From the NCBI GenBank assembly GCA_022706085.1, contig JAKJDF010000005.1, forward strand, positions 62,001 through 126,000: a stretch of DNA of 64,000 nt. The letters run 5' to 3'. The notes under the pieces are model-generated. The model did no database searches and had not been told where the DNA came from. It was given only the letters and a program-made list of their open reading frames with translations. The DNA comes from Candidatus Latescibacterota bacterium (GTDB lineage Bacteria > Latescibacterota > MWCZ01). Positions 52,473 to 62,259 of this stretch are shown here, piece by piece. The first letter of the stretch is position 1; each line of letters opens with the position of its first letter. Position numbers and translations under genes: made by a program.

Positions 52473-52976
52473 TCACCACCCCGTGGACGGATCATTCCAC
52501 CACGCGTTGTATCCATAGCCGTACCCATACCGGCTGGACGGCATCTGCGAGTAATGAACGGACAACACCATGTTTTCCGTGGGGCGGTACACCAGATCGA
52601 GCGCCGGAATCACCAGGCTGGCCTGCTGCGGGCCGTTACGGAATCCGGCGATGCCGAGCGGGTTGTGGAGCAATCCCACGTCCATCCGCAGGGTAAGCGG
52701 CGTGGCTATCTGGTACTGGATATGCTGAAGCAACAGGCCTGCCGATGTTGTCGTTCCCCCGCCGCTTGCAATGCCGAACGAGTAGGACCGCCACGTGGTG
52801 AGCCTGCTGGAATCGAACAGCCCCTGACGTCTCATCAGACTGACGAGGTCCGCGGTAGGCGCACCGGCTATTGTGGGTCCTCGCTCGCCGGTACCGGTAT
52901 CAAACGGCCCCGACGCCGGAACTGCTCCCGCGGCGAGAACCAGAAAACCCGCCGTCAGAATCGCTACACTTTTCAT
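52473..52976 (-). CDS. Small secreted beta-rich protein of unknown function
   Basis: A 167-residue protein with a signal peptide (MKSVAILTAGFLVLAAGAVPA). The mature part has alternating strands (SYSFGIASGGG, TSAGLLLQHIQYQIATPLTLRMDVG, LVIPALDLVYRPTENMVLSVHYSQ) and a Tyr/Trp/Gly-rich C terminus. It looks like an outer-membrane or periplasmic beta protein, but I recognise no family. ATG 52976 is behind AAGGAC. It begins the transcript leading into rsfS, 43 bases before it. Confidence 0.7.
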   Translation of the reverse strand: MKSVAILTAGFLVLAAGAVPASGPFDTGTGERGPTIAGAPTADLVSLMRRQGLFDSSRLTTWRSYSFGIASGGGTTTSAGLLLQHIQYQIATPLTLRMDVGLLHNPLGIAGFRNGPQQASLVIPALDLVYRPTENMVLSVHYSQMPSSRYGYGYGYNAWWNDPSTGW

Positions 52977-53059
52977 CACTGTTGTCCTTCTCTCCGGAGT
53001 ACGGCACAACCGCCGTACGCCCTTCCTGCTAACGCGCCACAAAGCCAGCCTGTTCCGCA

Positions 53060-53088
53060 GGAATAACAGGTCACCAAAAGAATAACAA
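53060..53088 (-). promoter_or_regulatory. Candidate promoter of the rsfS-to-leuS superoperon
   Basis: On the minus strand TTGTTA, 17 bases and TATTCC lie 84 bases before the secreted-protein start. It resembles the better promoter before the giant gene (TATTCT). Confidence 0.35.
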
Positions 53089-53386
53089 TCTCGGCGGCAA
53101 ACTCAAATACGCCGCACGCGTCGGCCAGGTCCGCAACAACAAACGCCGACCGGCAGAAAGAACGCTCCGCGCGCGAGGGTGCGGGATGACTCCGGCGCGG
53201 CCTCCAGACAATGTTGGACGGATGCCGGGTTTCGGCAGGTGACACTGGTGCTGAAAAGGCTTCAGCGGGCAGGCAAAATCCTGAAGTCTGCCCTTTCACA
53301 TACTGGCTGAGGCAAGGAGCCGTCTTCGTGTCAAGGGTTTCGGCGAAAATGTTTCAATCGGGGTACAGAGTTTTCCTGGGGGAGTG

Positions 53387-53564
53387 GTCGGTCATCCCGA
53401 TACAACGAATCGGCGGAGGACGTCGCTTCGTTTCCGCTCCCCGCCGGTTCGCCACTCGATGACCGGCGGGGGGGTCGGAGTGGTCAGATGCCCGCCGGCG
53501 GATGGCACAGGCGCGACGGTCTCCGAGTGGCGGACGTGAAGCGGACGCTGTATCGAGGAGCCCG
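53387..53564 (-). repeat. Inverted, diverged copy of the 61.9-62.2 kb intergenic repeat
   Basis: Contains CGGTCATCCCGATACA, GCCGGTTCGCCACTCGATGACC and GGTCTCCGAGTGGCGGACG. These are reverse complements of segments in the two copies upstream of the giant gene. The 52977-53735 gap has no convincing gene. Confidence 0.75.
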
Positions 53565-53620
53565 TCGCGCAGGTCGCCCGGCAACCAGAACACGCCGCGT
53601 TCCCGCGGGTCCAGACAGGC

Positions 53621-53645
53621 GGTCACTTCGACAGGCTCAGTGACC
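53621..53645. repeat. GGTCACT...AGTGACC palindrome
   Basis: An exact 7-base inverted repeat around TTCGACAGGCTC, a motif I recall as a common dispersed repeat in environmental genomes. Confidence 0.7.
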
Positions 53646-53735
53646 GCGTGAAAAGCACCGCGCGTCTTCCTTCCGGCCCCAAAGGACCTACGTGGCCGGC
53701 GAATCCTCCGTGGAGTTGCGCCGGGCGCACAAAAA

Positions 53736-53783
53736 GCAAGGGCGGTCTGCGTGCGAAGAACCGCACGGACCGACCGCCCTTGC
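53736..53783 (-). terminator. Terminator of the giant repeat-protein gene
   Basis: On the minus strand GCAAGGGCGGTC and GACCGCCCTTGC enclose an imperfect stem-loop, followed by TTTTT. It lies 23 bases after the stop codon. Confidence 0.85.
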
Positions 53784-53805
53784 TCATGACAACTGAGAAA
53801 AAGGT

Positions 53806-56800
53806 TTAGCGCACGATCGTCACCCGGCTCAGAAGCCTGCTGGTGGGTGTCTGCAGGACGCAGATATACACCCCGCTGGCAAGCTCGCGGCCCGTATCAT
53901 CACGCGTATCCCACGTGGCCTGGTGCACACCCGCCGATACGTTGCGGTTCACCAGCACGCGCACCTGCTGGCCCATCGCGTTGTACACCGCCATCTGCAC
54001 GAACTGCTCCGCCGGGAGGCTGTACGACCACGTCGTCGTCGGGTTCGCCGGGTTCGGGAAGGCGTTCCCCAGTGACAAACTCAACGCCGCGCCGGCCGTC
54101 ACTTCCACCGGTTCATGGGTCTTGCGGACTCCGTACCGGCTCACATCGGTCAGGCGGTACGCGTACCTCGTTCCGAGAACCACGCTGCGGTCCACAAACT
54201 CGTACTCCGTGCGGAACGCGGTGGTGCCCATGCCATCCGCACGGTGCACCTGCACGAAGGTAGCGTCGGCGGCGCTGGCTTCCTTCCGCTCCACGATCCA
54301 GTACAGGTTATCCGTTTCGCTCTCCGTTGCCCATGCAAGCTTCACAACCTGCCCGATTGCTTCTGCGGTAAAGGAGGTGAGCTCCACCGGCAGTGAGTGC
54401 TCGGTGTTCAACTGAATCGGGAAATTCGTGGTGGCCACGGTGCCCACGCCGCCGGTCGAGACATAGGTGTTTTCTGCGAGGCGTACCCCTATCTGCCGCG
54501 TCGGTTCGGCATCCGGATGGATGTCGTATGCCACCCAGTAGTTCTTGGCCGCGCTGGCAGACAGCATGTCCGACGTTCCAAACTCGACGGTAGCGGACCC
54601 GCCCGGACCTGGGCTGGACGTCCACGCAGTCCCCGCGCCATTGATGAGCACATCGTCCGTTCCCGGTTCGAATACCTGGTCGCCGTCATCCCGGAAAATC
54701 TTGACAAACTCGATGTCGAGGTAGCTGAAGTTGCCACTGCCCCCCAGGTAGCTGTTGTCCACGCGGATGCTCGAGAGTTGCACCGCCGGACCGGAGGTGG
54801 TGAAGGTCAGACGCATCATCTTCACGTTGTCGTCTCCGGGGTTGATCGAAATCGGAGCAACGTCGGTCCCCGATACCGTGACCACGCCCTGCGCGAACGT
54901 ATGCGTGTTCGACGCGAGCGGCGTCGTGGAAAGGCTCACGCGTGTACCCGACTGTGTGATTGCCGTTTTTGCCGCGAGATTCACGGAGAACGTGGTCCCA
55001 CTCACTCCTGTGGCACTCGTGGTTACCGCAACAAGCATGTTCGCCGACGAACCGGAATTAAGGTCAAAGCCGGAAATCGAACCGAACGTCACAGAACCAC
55101 TGGAAAACACCTGATCGGTGCTGAGCTGCGTATCGCCCCCATTTACTACCGCGTCGCCGTTGGCGTCATGGTACAGCTTCACGGCGCTGAAATCAGTCGG
55201 GAGGTCCGCGGTTCCCGAACCTGAAACCACTACCTGTGTGACCGAGACCGCCTCGCCAATCGCGGAGAGTTTGAACTGGAAGACCGGAATCGTGGAACTG
55301 ATCCCGACCGAGCTGTTCGCCGCAACCGGCGCGTCGCCCTGTGAGACCAGCAACCCGTTGAACGTCATCAGGTTGCCGGTCGCTGCCGCGGCGTTCGTTA
55401 ACGCCGACGCAGTGACAGCACCCGTACCTACTGCCCCGCCGATACCCACCGCAAGGCGCACGGTGTGCCCGGCAACACCTGTCCCGGTGTTCACCGTCAC
55501 GAGCACCGCGTAATTGCCTCCCGATGGCACCTGCACTCCAGTGAGGTTGAACACCAGATCACCCGTAGTCCAGGTTGAACCTATCTGCGGTTCACCTGTA
55601 TCGAGCGTCCCATCCGCATCGGAATCGTTCCACAGCTTGATCGCCGTTACTTCCGTGCCCAGAGCCGCCGTTCCGGAAGAAGTCAACGTGAGTGAACTGA
55701 TCGTGATCGCCTCAGCCGTCGAATTCAAGTTCACCAGCAATACCGGCCGGTTTTCGGCATCGTCCGCAAGTGCACCCGCAGCCGGTGTGCCAGCTGCCAG
55801 AAGAGCGCGCAGCCGCGGGAATGTCCGCGTCGTTGAGGTTGCCGTCCCCGTGGAATTAACCGACTGAGCAGGGCTTCCGCTCTCCCCCGTCACATCACCC
55901 GCGTTGGCGATGGCGAGGGTCAACGTGGATGCAGCGGCGGCCGCGGTCTCTGTTTTTACGCACGCAAGAACGTTGATGCCGGTTGCTCCCTCAGGAACCA
56001 CTGTTGTGAGTCCGGTGAACTGGGCGGTTGCGCCGGCAGTCACCGAACTGCCGATCTGAGTGTCTGTCCCGTCGTCGTACTGCCCGTTGTTGTTCACGTC
56101 CTTGTACAGGTAGAACAGGCTCACGCCGCCCGGCACCGCCACTGTGCCACCCTGAGTAAGAGTCACTGTACTGAGTGTGACATCGTTTCCCGTCGCCACA
56201 AGTTTGAACTGCAGCACAACCACCTTGTCCGCCCCCGCCTTGATCGGTCCGGCTGCGGGCGACGAAGCACCGAGCGACACCGCGAGGGTTCCGGGCGTGT
56301 TGTTGTCCGCAAACGTCATCGTGTTCGAAGTGGCTGTTCCAACGTTGTTCCTGCTCAGTGAGGTCGTTTGCCCGGTTCCGAGAACGTCTCCATTCGCATT
56401 GATACGCAGCGTTAGCGTTCTCCCCGCTGTGGCCGTCGTTTTCACGAGGGCTACCCCGAGGACGTTCAACCCGGTTGTGCCCGTTGGCACCGTCGCGCTC
56501 AGGCCGCTGAACGTCAACGGCGTGCTGAGATCAACGAACGTCTGCTCTGTCCCGAGCTGCGTGTCGCCGGAATCCCAGCGCCCGTCGTTGTTGATGTCCG
56601 CGTAGAGCCTGATCTTGTCAATGTCGCTGCTGGTGGTGCCAGTTCCACCCGGCGTCAGAGTCACCTGGGTGACGGTAATCGCTTCGCCTGTTGCCGTGAG
56701 CTTTGCCTGAAGTACCGTTTCCATGAACTGGTTTGACGCACCCGCCAACATCGTGTCAGCTGGTGGGTTGTTTGTTCCAAGAGCCGCGGTCAGCCCCCAG

Positions 56801-59800
56801 AACGTGAGAGTATTTGATGTGGGAGTGCCGACGGAGTTCACCGACTGACTCTCGCTGGTGCCGACAATATCCCCGGCAGCAGCGACGCGCAGCGTAAGCG
56901 TTCCCCCGGGCACCGCCGCCGTTGTCGTGCGAACACACGCGAGGAAGTTCCGCGGAGTCGCTTCGACGATGGTGAGCGAGGCCGGAGTGAACGTGACCGT
57001 AGCGGCGGCTGTCTGAGCAGTACCGACCAGAACGTCTGTGCCATCGTTGTACTGGCCGAGTGTTCCAAGGTCTTCGTAGAGGTAGACAAGGTCCACTTCC
57101 TGACCTGACCCCACGGTCGCCGTTCCGCCTTTGGTCAACTTGATGCTTGTGACGTCGACGTTACTGCCCGTCACCGTGAGCCCGAACTGGAACACCGGGA
57201 CCTTGTCAGCATTCGTCAGCAACTGCCCCGTTGCCGGCGTATTGGCACCGAGGGAGGCCGCGAGCTGGCCGGGGTTGGCTCCCGCAATGATCGTCATGGT
57301 GTTCGAAGTTGCGGTGCCGTACGAGTTGTGAACATCCTGCGTCACCTGACCCGTGCCGACCACGTCGCCGGCGGCCGCGACGCGAAGGTTCAACGTCTTT
57401 GTCGGCGTCGGGGACGAACCCACCTCAGCCACCGCAAGGAATCGCAAACCGGTCGTCCCGGTTGGCAATGCAACGTTGCCCAGATTAAAGGTGACGGTGC
57501 TTGCCGCGGTTTTCGTTTCGAACACGTAATCCCCGTCATCCACCACACCGTTCAGGTTCACATCGTTGTAAAGGATGAAGTTCACAAAATCCGAGCTCGC
57601 GCCGAGGGAAGCGTCGCCGCCGGCAGTGATCTTCATACTCGTCAGGTTGATCGCTTCCCCGTACGCCGTAAGCTGGGCCTGGAAGATCGGTATCGGATCA
57701 CCGGCGTCATCGCTGGCGCTGATCGTTCCGGCCGGCGGGGTTGCCGCCCCCAGGGTGACGGTGAAGCCCCATATGGTCATAGTGTTGGACGCGGGGGTGC
57801 CAGTGGAGTTTATGGTCGCGCCCGACTGCCCACCCGTTCCGACCACATCTCCCGCGGCCGCAATCCTCATCGTGAACGTGCGACCCGGCACGCCGTTGGC
57901 GGTCGTCTGCACCGTGACGAGCAAATTCAGTCCTGTCGTTCCCGCCGGGATCGTTACGCCGGAGATTCCACTGAACGTGACTGCCGCTGCGGCGGTCAGG
58001 CCGTTCCCGATCTGGGTGTCGCCCGTGTTCACCACACCGTTTCCGTCGGCGTCCACATATAAGCGGTAGAGGTTGATTTCGGCGGGAACGGTTGCGTTCC
58101 CGCCTTTCGTCAGCTTCACGCTTGTCAGGTTGATCGCCTCACCGGTGGCCACCAGTTTGAACTGGAACACGCGTTGTCCGTCAGTGCTGAGTTCAAGGCC
58201 GCCGGCCGGAACGGGATTGGACCCGGTCGCGGCCGCAAGCGTCCCCGGACTCCCGGACCCGAAAAACGTCATGGTATTCGACGTAGCGGTCCCCACGGAG
58301 TACTTCGTCACCGGACCGGGAACCGTGCCCTCGATTTTGCCATTTGCGGCGACGCTCAGGGTGATCGTGGCATTCGGCGTCGGGGAGTCCGCAACATGAC
58401 CAGCCGCCAGCAGGTTCAGCCCCGTGGTTCCCGTCGGGACCCACACGTCACTGAACCCGTTGAAGATGACTTCCGAGGCGAACGCTGCGTCCGACCCGAT
58501 CTGAGTATCGCCCTCGTCTATCGCTCCGTTGGCGTTCCCATCAACATAGAGCCGCAAGTAGTCGATCTCAGCCGCCGTTGCGGTGCCGCCCGGAGCAAGT
58601 TTTACACTCGAAAGGAGGATGTTCTGACCAAACGAGGAGAGCTTGATTTGGAAAAGTGCCTTCCACGTACCTTCGTCCTGTCCCACGTTGATATTCGCAG
58701 CCGGTGGTGAAGCCGTTCCCTTCGCTGCAGTCAATCCCCAGAACGTGCGAGTTGCGGATGCGGCGGTGCCGGTGGAACTCACCGGCGTTCCGGCCATATC
58801 GCCAAGGCCACTCGTGCCCTGAACAGCGCCCGCGGCCACCGATATTGTAAGCGTCCTCCCCGGAACCGCTGCGGAAGTAGTGCGGACCAGTGCGAACAGA
58901 TGGAGCGGTGTCCCTTCTTGAACGGTCACACCGGAGATGCCGCCAAAAGTCACCGATGCGGCGGCGGCCTGCGTGCCGATCAGGACATCCGTACCACTGT
59001 CATACTGCCCGTTGGCGTTAGCATCCCGGTAAAGGGAAATGAGGTCAACTTCGCTGGGCGTAGTTGCCGTTCCGCCTTTGGTCAGCGTTACGCTGGAAAG
59101 CGCGAAGTCGTTGCCGGTCACCGTAAGTTTGAAATCGAGCATACGGATATCCGCGGTGCTCACCGGCAGTTCCCCCGCAGCGGGGTTATTCGTTCCCGTG
59201 GAGACTGCTACCGTCCCCGGGCTGTTCACGCCCACCAGCGTGAACGTGTTGCCAGTCGCCGTGCCGACGGAGTTGCGTGTCGCGCTGCCGGTTCCGGTGC
59301 CAACAATATCACCGTTCGCGGCAATCGTGAGTTTGACCGTGCGATCGGCTGTGCTACTCGTTGTCGTGCGTACTTCTGCGATCAGGTTGATGTTCCCGCC
59401 GCTGGTTATGGCGACGCTGAGGCCGGAAAACGTAACCGAACTGCCCGAAACAGCCGCGGAATCGAGCGGGGTGTCGCCGGCGTCAACAACACCTGCCGTC
59501 GTTCCGTTGTCATTGAAAAGCTTGATCCTGTCCACATCGGTACCGAGAACTGCAGTCCCGGTCTGGGTCACCTTTACACTGGTGAGAGTGATGGCTTCTT
59601 GCACCGCGTTGACGCGGAATTGCGCGACACCGACGTGAAGAGCCGAACCCGTGGCGATCTGTCCCGCTGCGGGTGTCGCCGCTCCCGTGGCCACGGTGAT
59701 ACCCCGGAACGTATGTGTTGCCGAAGTGGCAGTGCCGGTGGAAAACACTGTTTCCTCCGCGTCACCGCTTGTCCCGGAAACATCGCTATTCGCCGCGACG

Positions 59801-61716
59801 CGAAGCGTGAGCGTGCGCCCGGCGACCGCGGCGGAGGTAGTCTTCACGACTGCGAAGAGCTTCATGTCGCCGACGGGGACGGCAATCAACGGACTTCCGG
59901 TGAAGGTCACCGTTGCGGCGGCGGTGAGCGAAGATCCCAACTGCGTATCGCTGGCATCCCAAACCCCGGGAGTGGTGCCGTTATCGCGGTAAAGGGACAC
60001 GAGGTCCACTTCCGCGGGTACGGTTGCCGTGCCGCCCTTCGTGAGCTTGAGGCTGGTCACGTTCACCTGCGCGCCGCTTGCGGTGAGTTTGAATCCGAGG
60101 ACCGAGTAACCGGTCCGGTCGTTCGGTTCCATCCCGCCTGCGGCCGGGTTTGCCTCGAGCGATACCGCCAGCGTGCCGGGGCTGCCCGAGCCGTAGATCG
60201 TGAACGTATTCGCGGTAGCGGTACCACCGGAAATGCGGGCTTTCGCCGCCGGGTTGTTGCTTTCGCCCTCGATATCACCCATCGCGGCGATTTTCACGTT
60301 GATAGTGCGACCCGGCGTAGCGGCCGCCCTGACCCGGGGGACAGCGAGCAGATTGATGCCGTCCGCCCCGGTAGGCACCGTGGCCAACGTGGTCAAACCG
60401 TCGCCAAAGACGATCGTGGTGGCATCATCCGCGGGATTCGCGGTGGCAATGGCGGTTTCCCCGTCGAGGATTCCGAGCGTACCCGCGTCCACGTACAGCT
60501 TGAACTGGTCGATGTCCCGGTTGGGGCCGAGGAGTGCCGTACCGCTTGCCGTCAGCGTCACTTTCGTGATATTGACCTCTTCCGGCGCAGGGTTGGTGGT
60601 GTTGGGTACGGAGGTCACCTTGAACTGAGCAATCGCGGTGTTTTCAGTGCTCACGCTGACCGTCCCGGTGGCCGGCGTATTCGCACCCAGCGCGACAGTC
60701 ATGCCGTAGACGTACTGGTAATTTCCAGTCGCCGTGCCGCCAACAGGTTTGGTTTCTTGGGTGATGACATCGCCAACGGCCGCCACAGAGAGCCGCAATG
60801 TGTGCCCCGGAACGGTGTATGCCGTGGTTCGGACGGTGGCGAGGAGGTAGCGCCTCCAGGGTTCGGGACCGCCGACATCCGCTGCGGTCGGCCCAACCTC
60901 GAGGCTGAGCCCGGAAAACGTCGCGGTTGCGCCGGCCGGTTGTGACCCGAGATGGACGTCGCCACCGGTGACCGTGCCAGAGCTGTCGCGGTCGTCATAG
61001 AGGTCAATGAGATCCCATTCCGTCGTGTTAACCGCGGTTCCGGCTTTGGTAAGTTTGACCGAGGTGATGGTGACGTCGGGTTTGGGGTTCAGCACTTTGA
61101 TCTGGAGGATCGGAACCTGGGCCGTACTCGGCGGCAATTCGCCGAGGGCCGCCGAAAACGCGCCACGCGATACGATCGGCCCCCAGACGGTCTTGTAATT
61201 GCCGGTTGCAGTGCCGGTCATGGTCCCCGCGGAGACGGCGATATCCGTCGCGGCGGCGATGGAAAGACGCAACGTACGGCCCGGCACCGGATTGGCGGTT
61301 GTCCTCACCACTGCCCACAGATATTTCGTCTCGCCTGTCAGAATGTCTTGCGGGAAATTCGTTGTGTTGAAAACGAACGCGGTGGTCGTCCCGCTGGGGG
61401 TTACGGTGCTCCCCAGTTTGGTCTCCTCTCCGACGCTGAATGTGCCGTTCCCGTTGTCCCAGTAAAGATCGAGCTGGTCCCAGTCGGTGCCGTTGACGGC
61501 CGTGCCGGCTTTGGTCAGGGTCACCTGCGTGATCGTGGCGCCCCCGCCGGCATCCGCCACGAGACGGATCCGCGTGATTGCCTGGTTCGCTGTGTTGGTA
61601 AGAAGCTCTCCGGCGGCCGGAGTACCCGTGTTGGAAATAGTAACGGCAGCACCCGCGGCGCCTGCGCCGGATACGAGAGCCACAGAAAGAACCGTAAACC
61701 ACCCTCTCACGCTCAT
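53806..61716 (-). CDS. Giant secreted repeat protein with calcium-loop-like motifs and a C-terminal sorting domain
   Basis: A 2,636-residue secreted protein. The signal peptide is MSVRGWFTVLSVALVSGAGA. From about residue 25 to 2,440 there are roughly 15 tandem units of 150-175 residues. Most contain LTSVKLTKGGTA-type strands, an EF-hand/dockerin-like loop (for example LYVDADGNGVVNTGDTQIG), then VTFSGL and VPGRTLTLRVAAAGD. The middle units alternate between two types, beginning near SPGTLAVS or near LTAALG. A fibronectin-like domain (VELTSFTAEAIGQVVKLAW) follows, then a FlgD/type IX-like end (NAFPNPANPTTTW ... ELASGVYICVLQ). It is likely a surface or biofilm protein. ATG 61716 has GGAGG upstream. 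It is flanked by inverted intergenic repeats. Confidence 0.88.
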   Translation of the reverse strand: MSVRGWFTVLSVALVSGAGAAGAAVTISNTGTPAAGELLTNTANQAITRIRLVADAGGGATITQVTLTKAGTAVNGTDWDQLDLYWDNGNGTFSVGEETKLGSTVTPSGTTTAFVFNTTNFPQDILTGETKYLWAVVRTTANPVPGRTLRLSIAAATDIAVSAGTMTGTATGNYKTVWGPIVSRGAFSAALGELPPSTAQVPILQIKVLNPKPDVTITSVKLTKAGTAVNTTEWDLIDLYDDRDSSGTVTGGDVHLGSQPAGATATFSGLSLEVGPTAADVGGPEPWRRYLLATVRTTAYTVPGHTLRLSVAAVGDVITQETKPVGGTATGNYQYVYGMTVALGANTPATGTVSVSTENTAIAQFKVTSVPNTTNPAPEEVNITKVTLTASGTALLGPNRDIDQFKLYVDAGTLGILDGETAIATANPADDATTIVFGDGLTTLATVPTGADGINLLAVPRVRAAATPGRTINVKIAAMGDIEGESNNPAAKARISGGTATANTFTIYGSGSPGTLAVSLEANPAAGGMEPNDRTGYSVLGFKLTASGAQVNVTSLKLTKGGTATVPAEVDLVSLYRDNGTTPGVWDASDTQLGSSLTAAATVTFTGSPLIAVPVGDMKLFAVVKTTSAAVAGRTLTLRVAANSDVSGTSGDAEETVFSTGTATSATHTFRGITVATGAATPAAGQIATGSALHVGVAQFRVNAVQEAITLTSVKVTQTGTAVLGTDVDRIKLFNDNGTTAGVVDAGDTPLDSAAVSGSSVTFSGLSVAITSGGNINLIAEVRTTTSSTADRTVKLTIAANGDIVGTGTGSATRNSVGTATGNTFTLVGVNSPGTVAVSTGTNNPAAGELPVSTADIRMLDFKLTVTGNDFALSSVTLTKGGTATTPSEVDLISLYRDANANGQYDSGTDVLIGTQAAAASVTFGGISGVTVQEGTPLHLFALVRTTSAAVPGRTLTISVAAGAVQGTSGLGDMAGTPVSSTGTAASATRTFWGLTAAKGTASPPAANINVGQDEGTWKALFQIKLSSFGQNILLSSVKLAPGGTATAAEIDYLRLYVDGNANGAIDEGDTQIGSDAAFASEVIFNGFSDVWVPTGTTGLNLLAAGHVADSPTPNATITLSVAANGKIEGTVPGPVTKYSVGTATSNTMTFFGSGSPGTLAAATGSNPVPAGGLELSTDGQRVFQFKLVATGEAINLTSVKLTKGGNATVPAEINLYRLYVDADGNGVVNTGDTQIGNGLTAAAAVTFSGISGVTIPAGTTGLNLLVTVQTTANGVPGRTFTMRIAAAGDVVGTGGQSGATINSTGTPASNTMTIWGFTVTLGAATPPAGTISASDDAGDPIPIFQAQLTAYGEAINLTSMKITAGGDASLGASSDFVNFILYNDVNLNGVVDDGDYVFETKTAASTVTFNLGNVALPTGTTGLRFLAVAEVGSSPTPTKTLNLRVAAAGDVVGTGQVTQDVHNSYGTATSNTMTIIAGANPGQLAASLGANTPATGQLLTNADKVPVFQFGLTVTGSNVDVTSIKLTKGGTATVGSGQEVDLVYLYEDLGTLGQYNDGTDVLVGTAQTAAATVTFTPASLTIVEATPRNFLACVRTTTAAVPGGTLTLRVAAAGDIVGTSESQSVNSVGTPTSNTLTFWGLTAALGTNNPPADTMLAGASNQFMETVLQAKLTATGEAITVTQVTLTPGGTGTTSSDIDKIRLYADINNDGRWDSGDTQLGTEQTFVDLSTPLTFSGLSATVPTGTTGLNVLGVALVKTTATAGRTLTLRINANGDVLGTGQTTSLSRNNVGTATSNTMTFADNNTPGTLAVSLGASSPAAGPIKAGADKVVVLQFKLVATGNDVTLSTVTLTQGGTVAVPGGVSLFYLYKDVNNNGQYDDGTDTQIGSSVTAGATAQFTGLTTVVPEGATGINVLACVKTETAAAAASTLTLAIANAGDVTGESGSPAQSVNSTGTATSTTRTFPRLRALLAAGTPAAGALADDAENRPVLLVNLNSTAEAITISSLTLTSSGTAALGTEVTAIKLWNDSDADGTLDTGEPQIGSTWTTGDLVFNLTGVQVPSGGNYAVLVTVNTGTGVAGHTVRLAVGIGGAVGTGAVTASALTNAAAATGNLMTFNGLLVSQGDAPVAANSSVGISSTIPVFQFKLSAIGEAVSVTQVVVSGSGTADLPTDFSAVKLYHDANGDAVVNGGDTQLSTDQVFSSGSVTFGSISGFDLNSGSSANMLVAVTTSATGVSGTTFSVNLAAKTAITQSGTRVSLSTTPLASNTHTFAQGVVTVSGTDVAPISINPGDDNVKMMRLTFTTSGPAVQLSSIRVDNSYLGGSGNFSYLDIEFVKIFRDDGDQVFEPGTDDVLINGAGTAWTSSPGPGGSATVEFGTSDMLSASAAKNYWVAYDIHPDAEPTRQIGVRLAENTYVSTGGVGTVATTNFPIQLNTEHSLPVELTSFTAEAIGQVVKLAWATESETDNLYWIVERKEASAADATFVQVHRADGMGTTAFRTEYEFVDRSVVLGTRYAYRLTDVSRYGVRKTHEPVEVTAGAALSLSLGNAFPNPANPTTTWSYSLPAEQFVQMAVYNAMGQQVRVLVNRNVSAGVHQATWDTRDDTGRELASGVYICVLQTPTSRLLSRVTIVR

Positions 61717-61802
61717 GACCAACCTCCGTCGTGGACAACAAAGCTGCCCGCCCCCCTCACAGAACCGGGTTCCTGCCACAAGTTCGGGACAAGAATAGTT
61801 AA

Positions 61803-61831
61803 AGAATACATGCGCGCGGGAAATCTGTCAA
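61803..61831 (-). promoter_or_regulatory. Sigma70-like promoter of the giant gene
   Basis: On the minus strand a perfect TTGACA (61826-61831), exactly 17 bases and TATTCT (61803-61808), about 85 bases before the start codon. This is the best promoter match in the window. Confidence 0.7.
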
Positions 61832-61886
61832 GTCCGGAAATCAGGGCAACTTGTGATGTCGATTTTTCCGCGTGAAGGAGCGGCTC

Positions 61887-62016
61887 TCAAGTGGCCAACC
61901 GGCCGCAGCGCCGGTTCGGTGTATCGAGATGACCGACTGCACCGGGGGGACACGGGCGTTCCGCGCCGGGCTCCTCGAGACAACGTCCGCTTCGCGTCCG
62001 TCACTCGGAGACCGGC
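61887..62016 (+). repeat. Intergenic repeat, copy A
   Basis: A 130-base unit running from TCAAGTGGCCAACCGGCCGC through CGGGCTCCTCGAGACAACGT to GGAGACCGGC. It is nearly identical to copy B at 62064-62192. Confidence 0.85.
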
Positions 62017-62063
62017 TCAGGGGCGGACGGGGTGCTGGGAGGAAGGCCAGCCACGGCAAGACA

Positions 62064-62192
62064 GGTCATCGAGTGGTGAACCGGCCGCAGCGCCGGTTCG
62101 GTGTATCGAGATGACCGGCGGGGGGACACGGACGTTCCGCGCCGGGCTCCTCGATACAACGTCCGCTTCGCGTCCGTCACTCGGAGACCGGC
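62064..62192 (+). repeat. Intergenic repeat, copy B
   Basis: A second direct copy beginning GGTCATCGAGTGGTGAACCG, with the CGGGCTCCTCGATACAACGT core. Together with copy A it fills most of the 61832-62259 gap between the giant gene and panD. Confidence 0.85.
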
Positions 62193-62259
62193 GCGCGAAG
62201 AGCTTCAGCAACCGGCGCTCGCCGACGTTAAAACCGGCGCTCGCGATCGGAGGTGATGT

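Noticed and set aside
58900-60945. A 681-codon open frame on the plus strand inside the giant gene
   Set aside because: It is the antisense of a repetitive GC-rich coding region; its product is Arg/Gly-rich with no recognisable domain, while the minus frame has signal, repeats and sorting domain.
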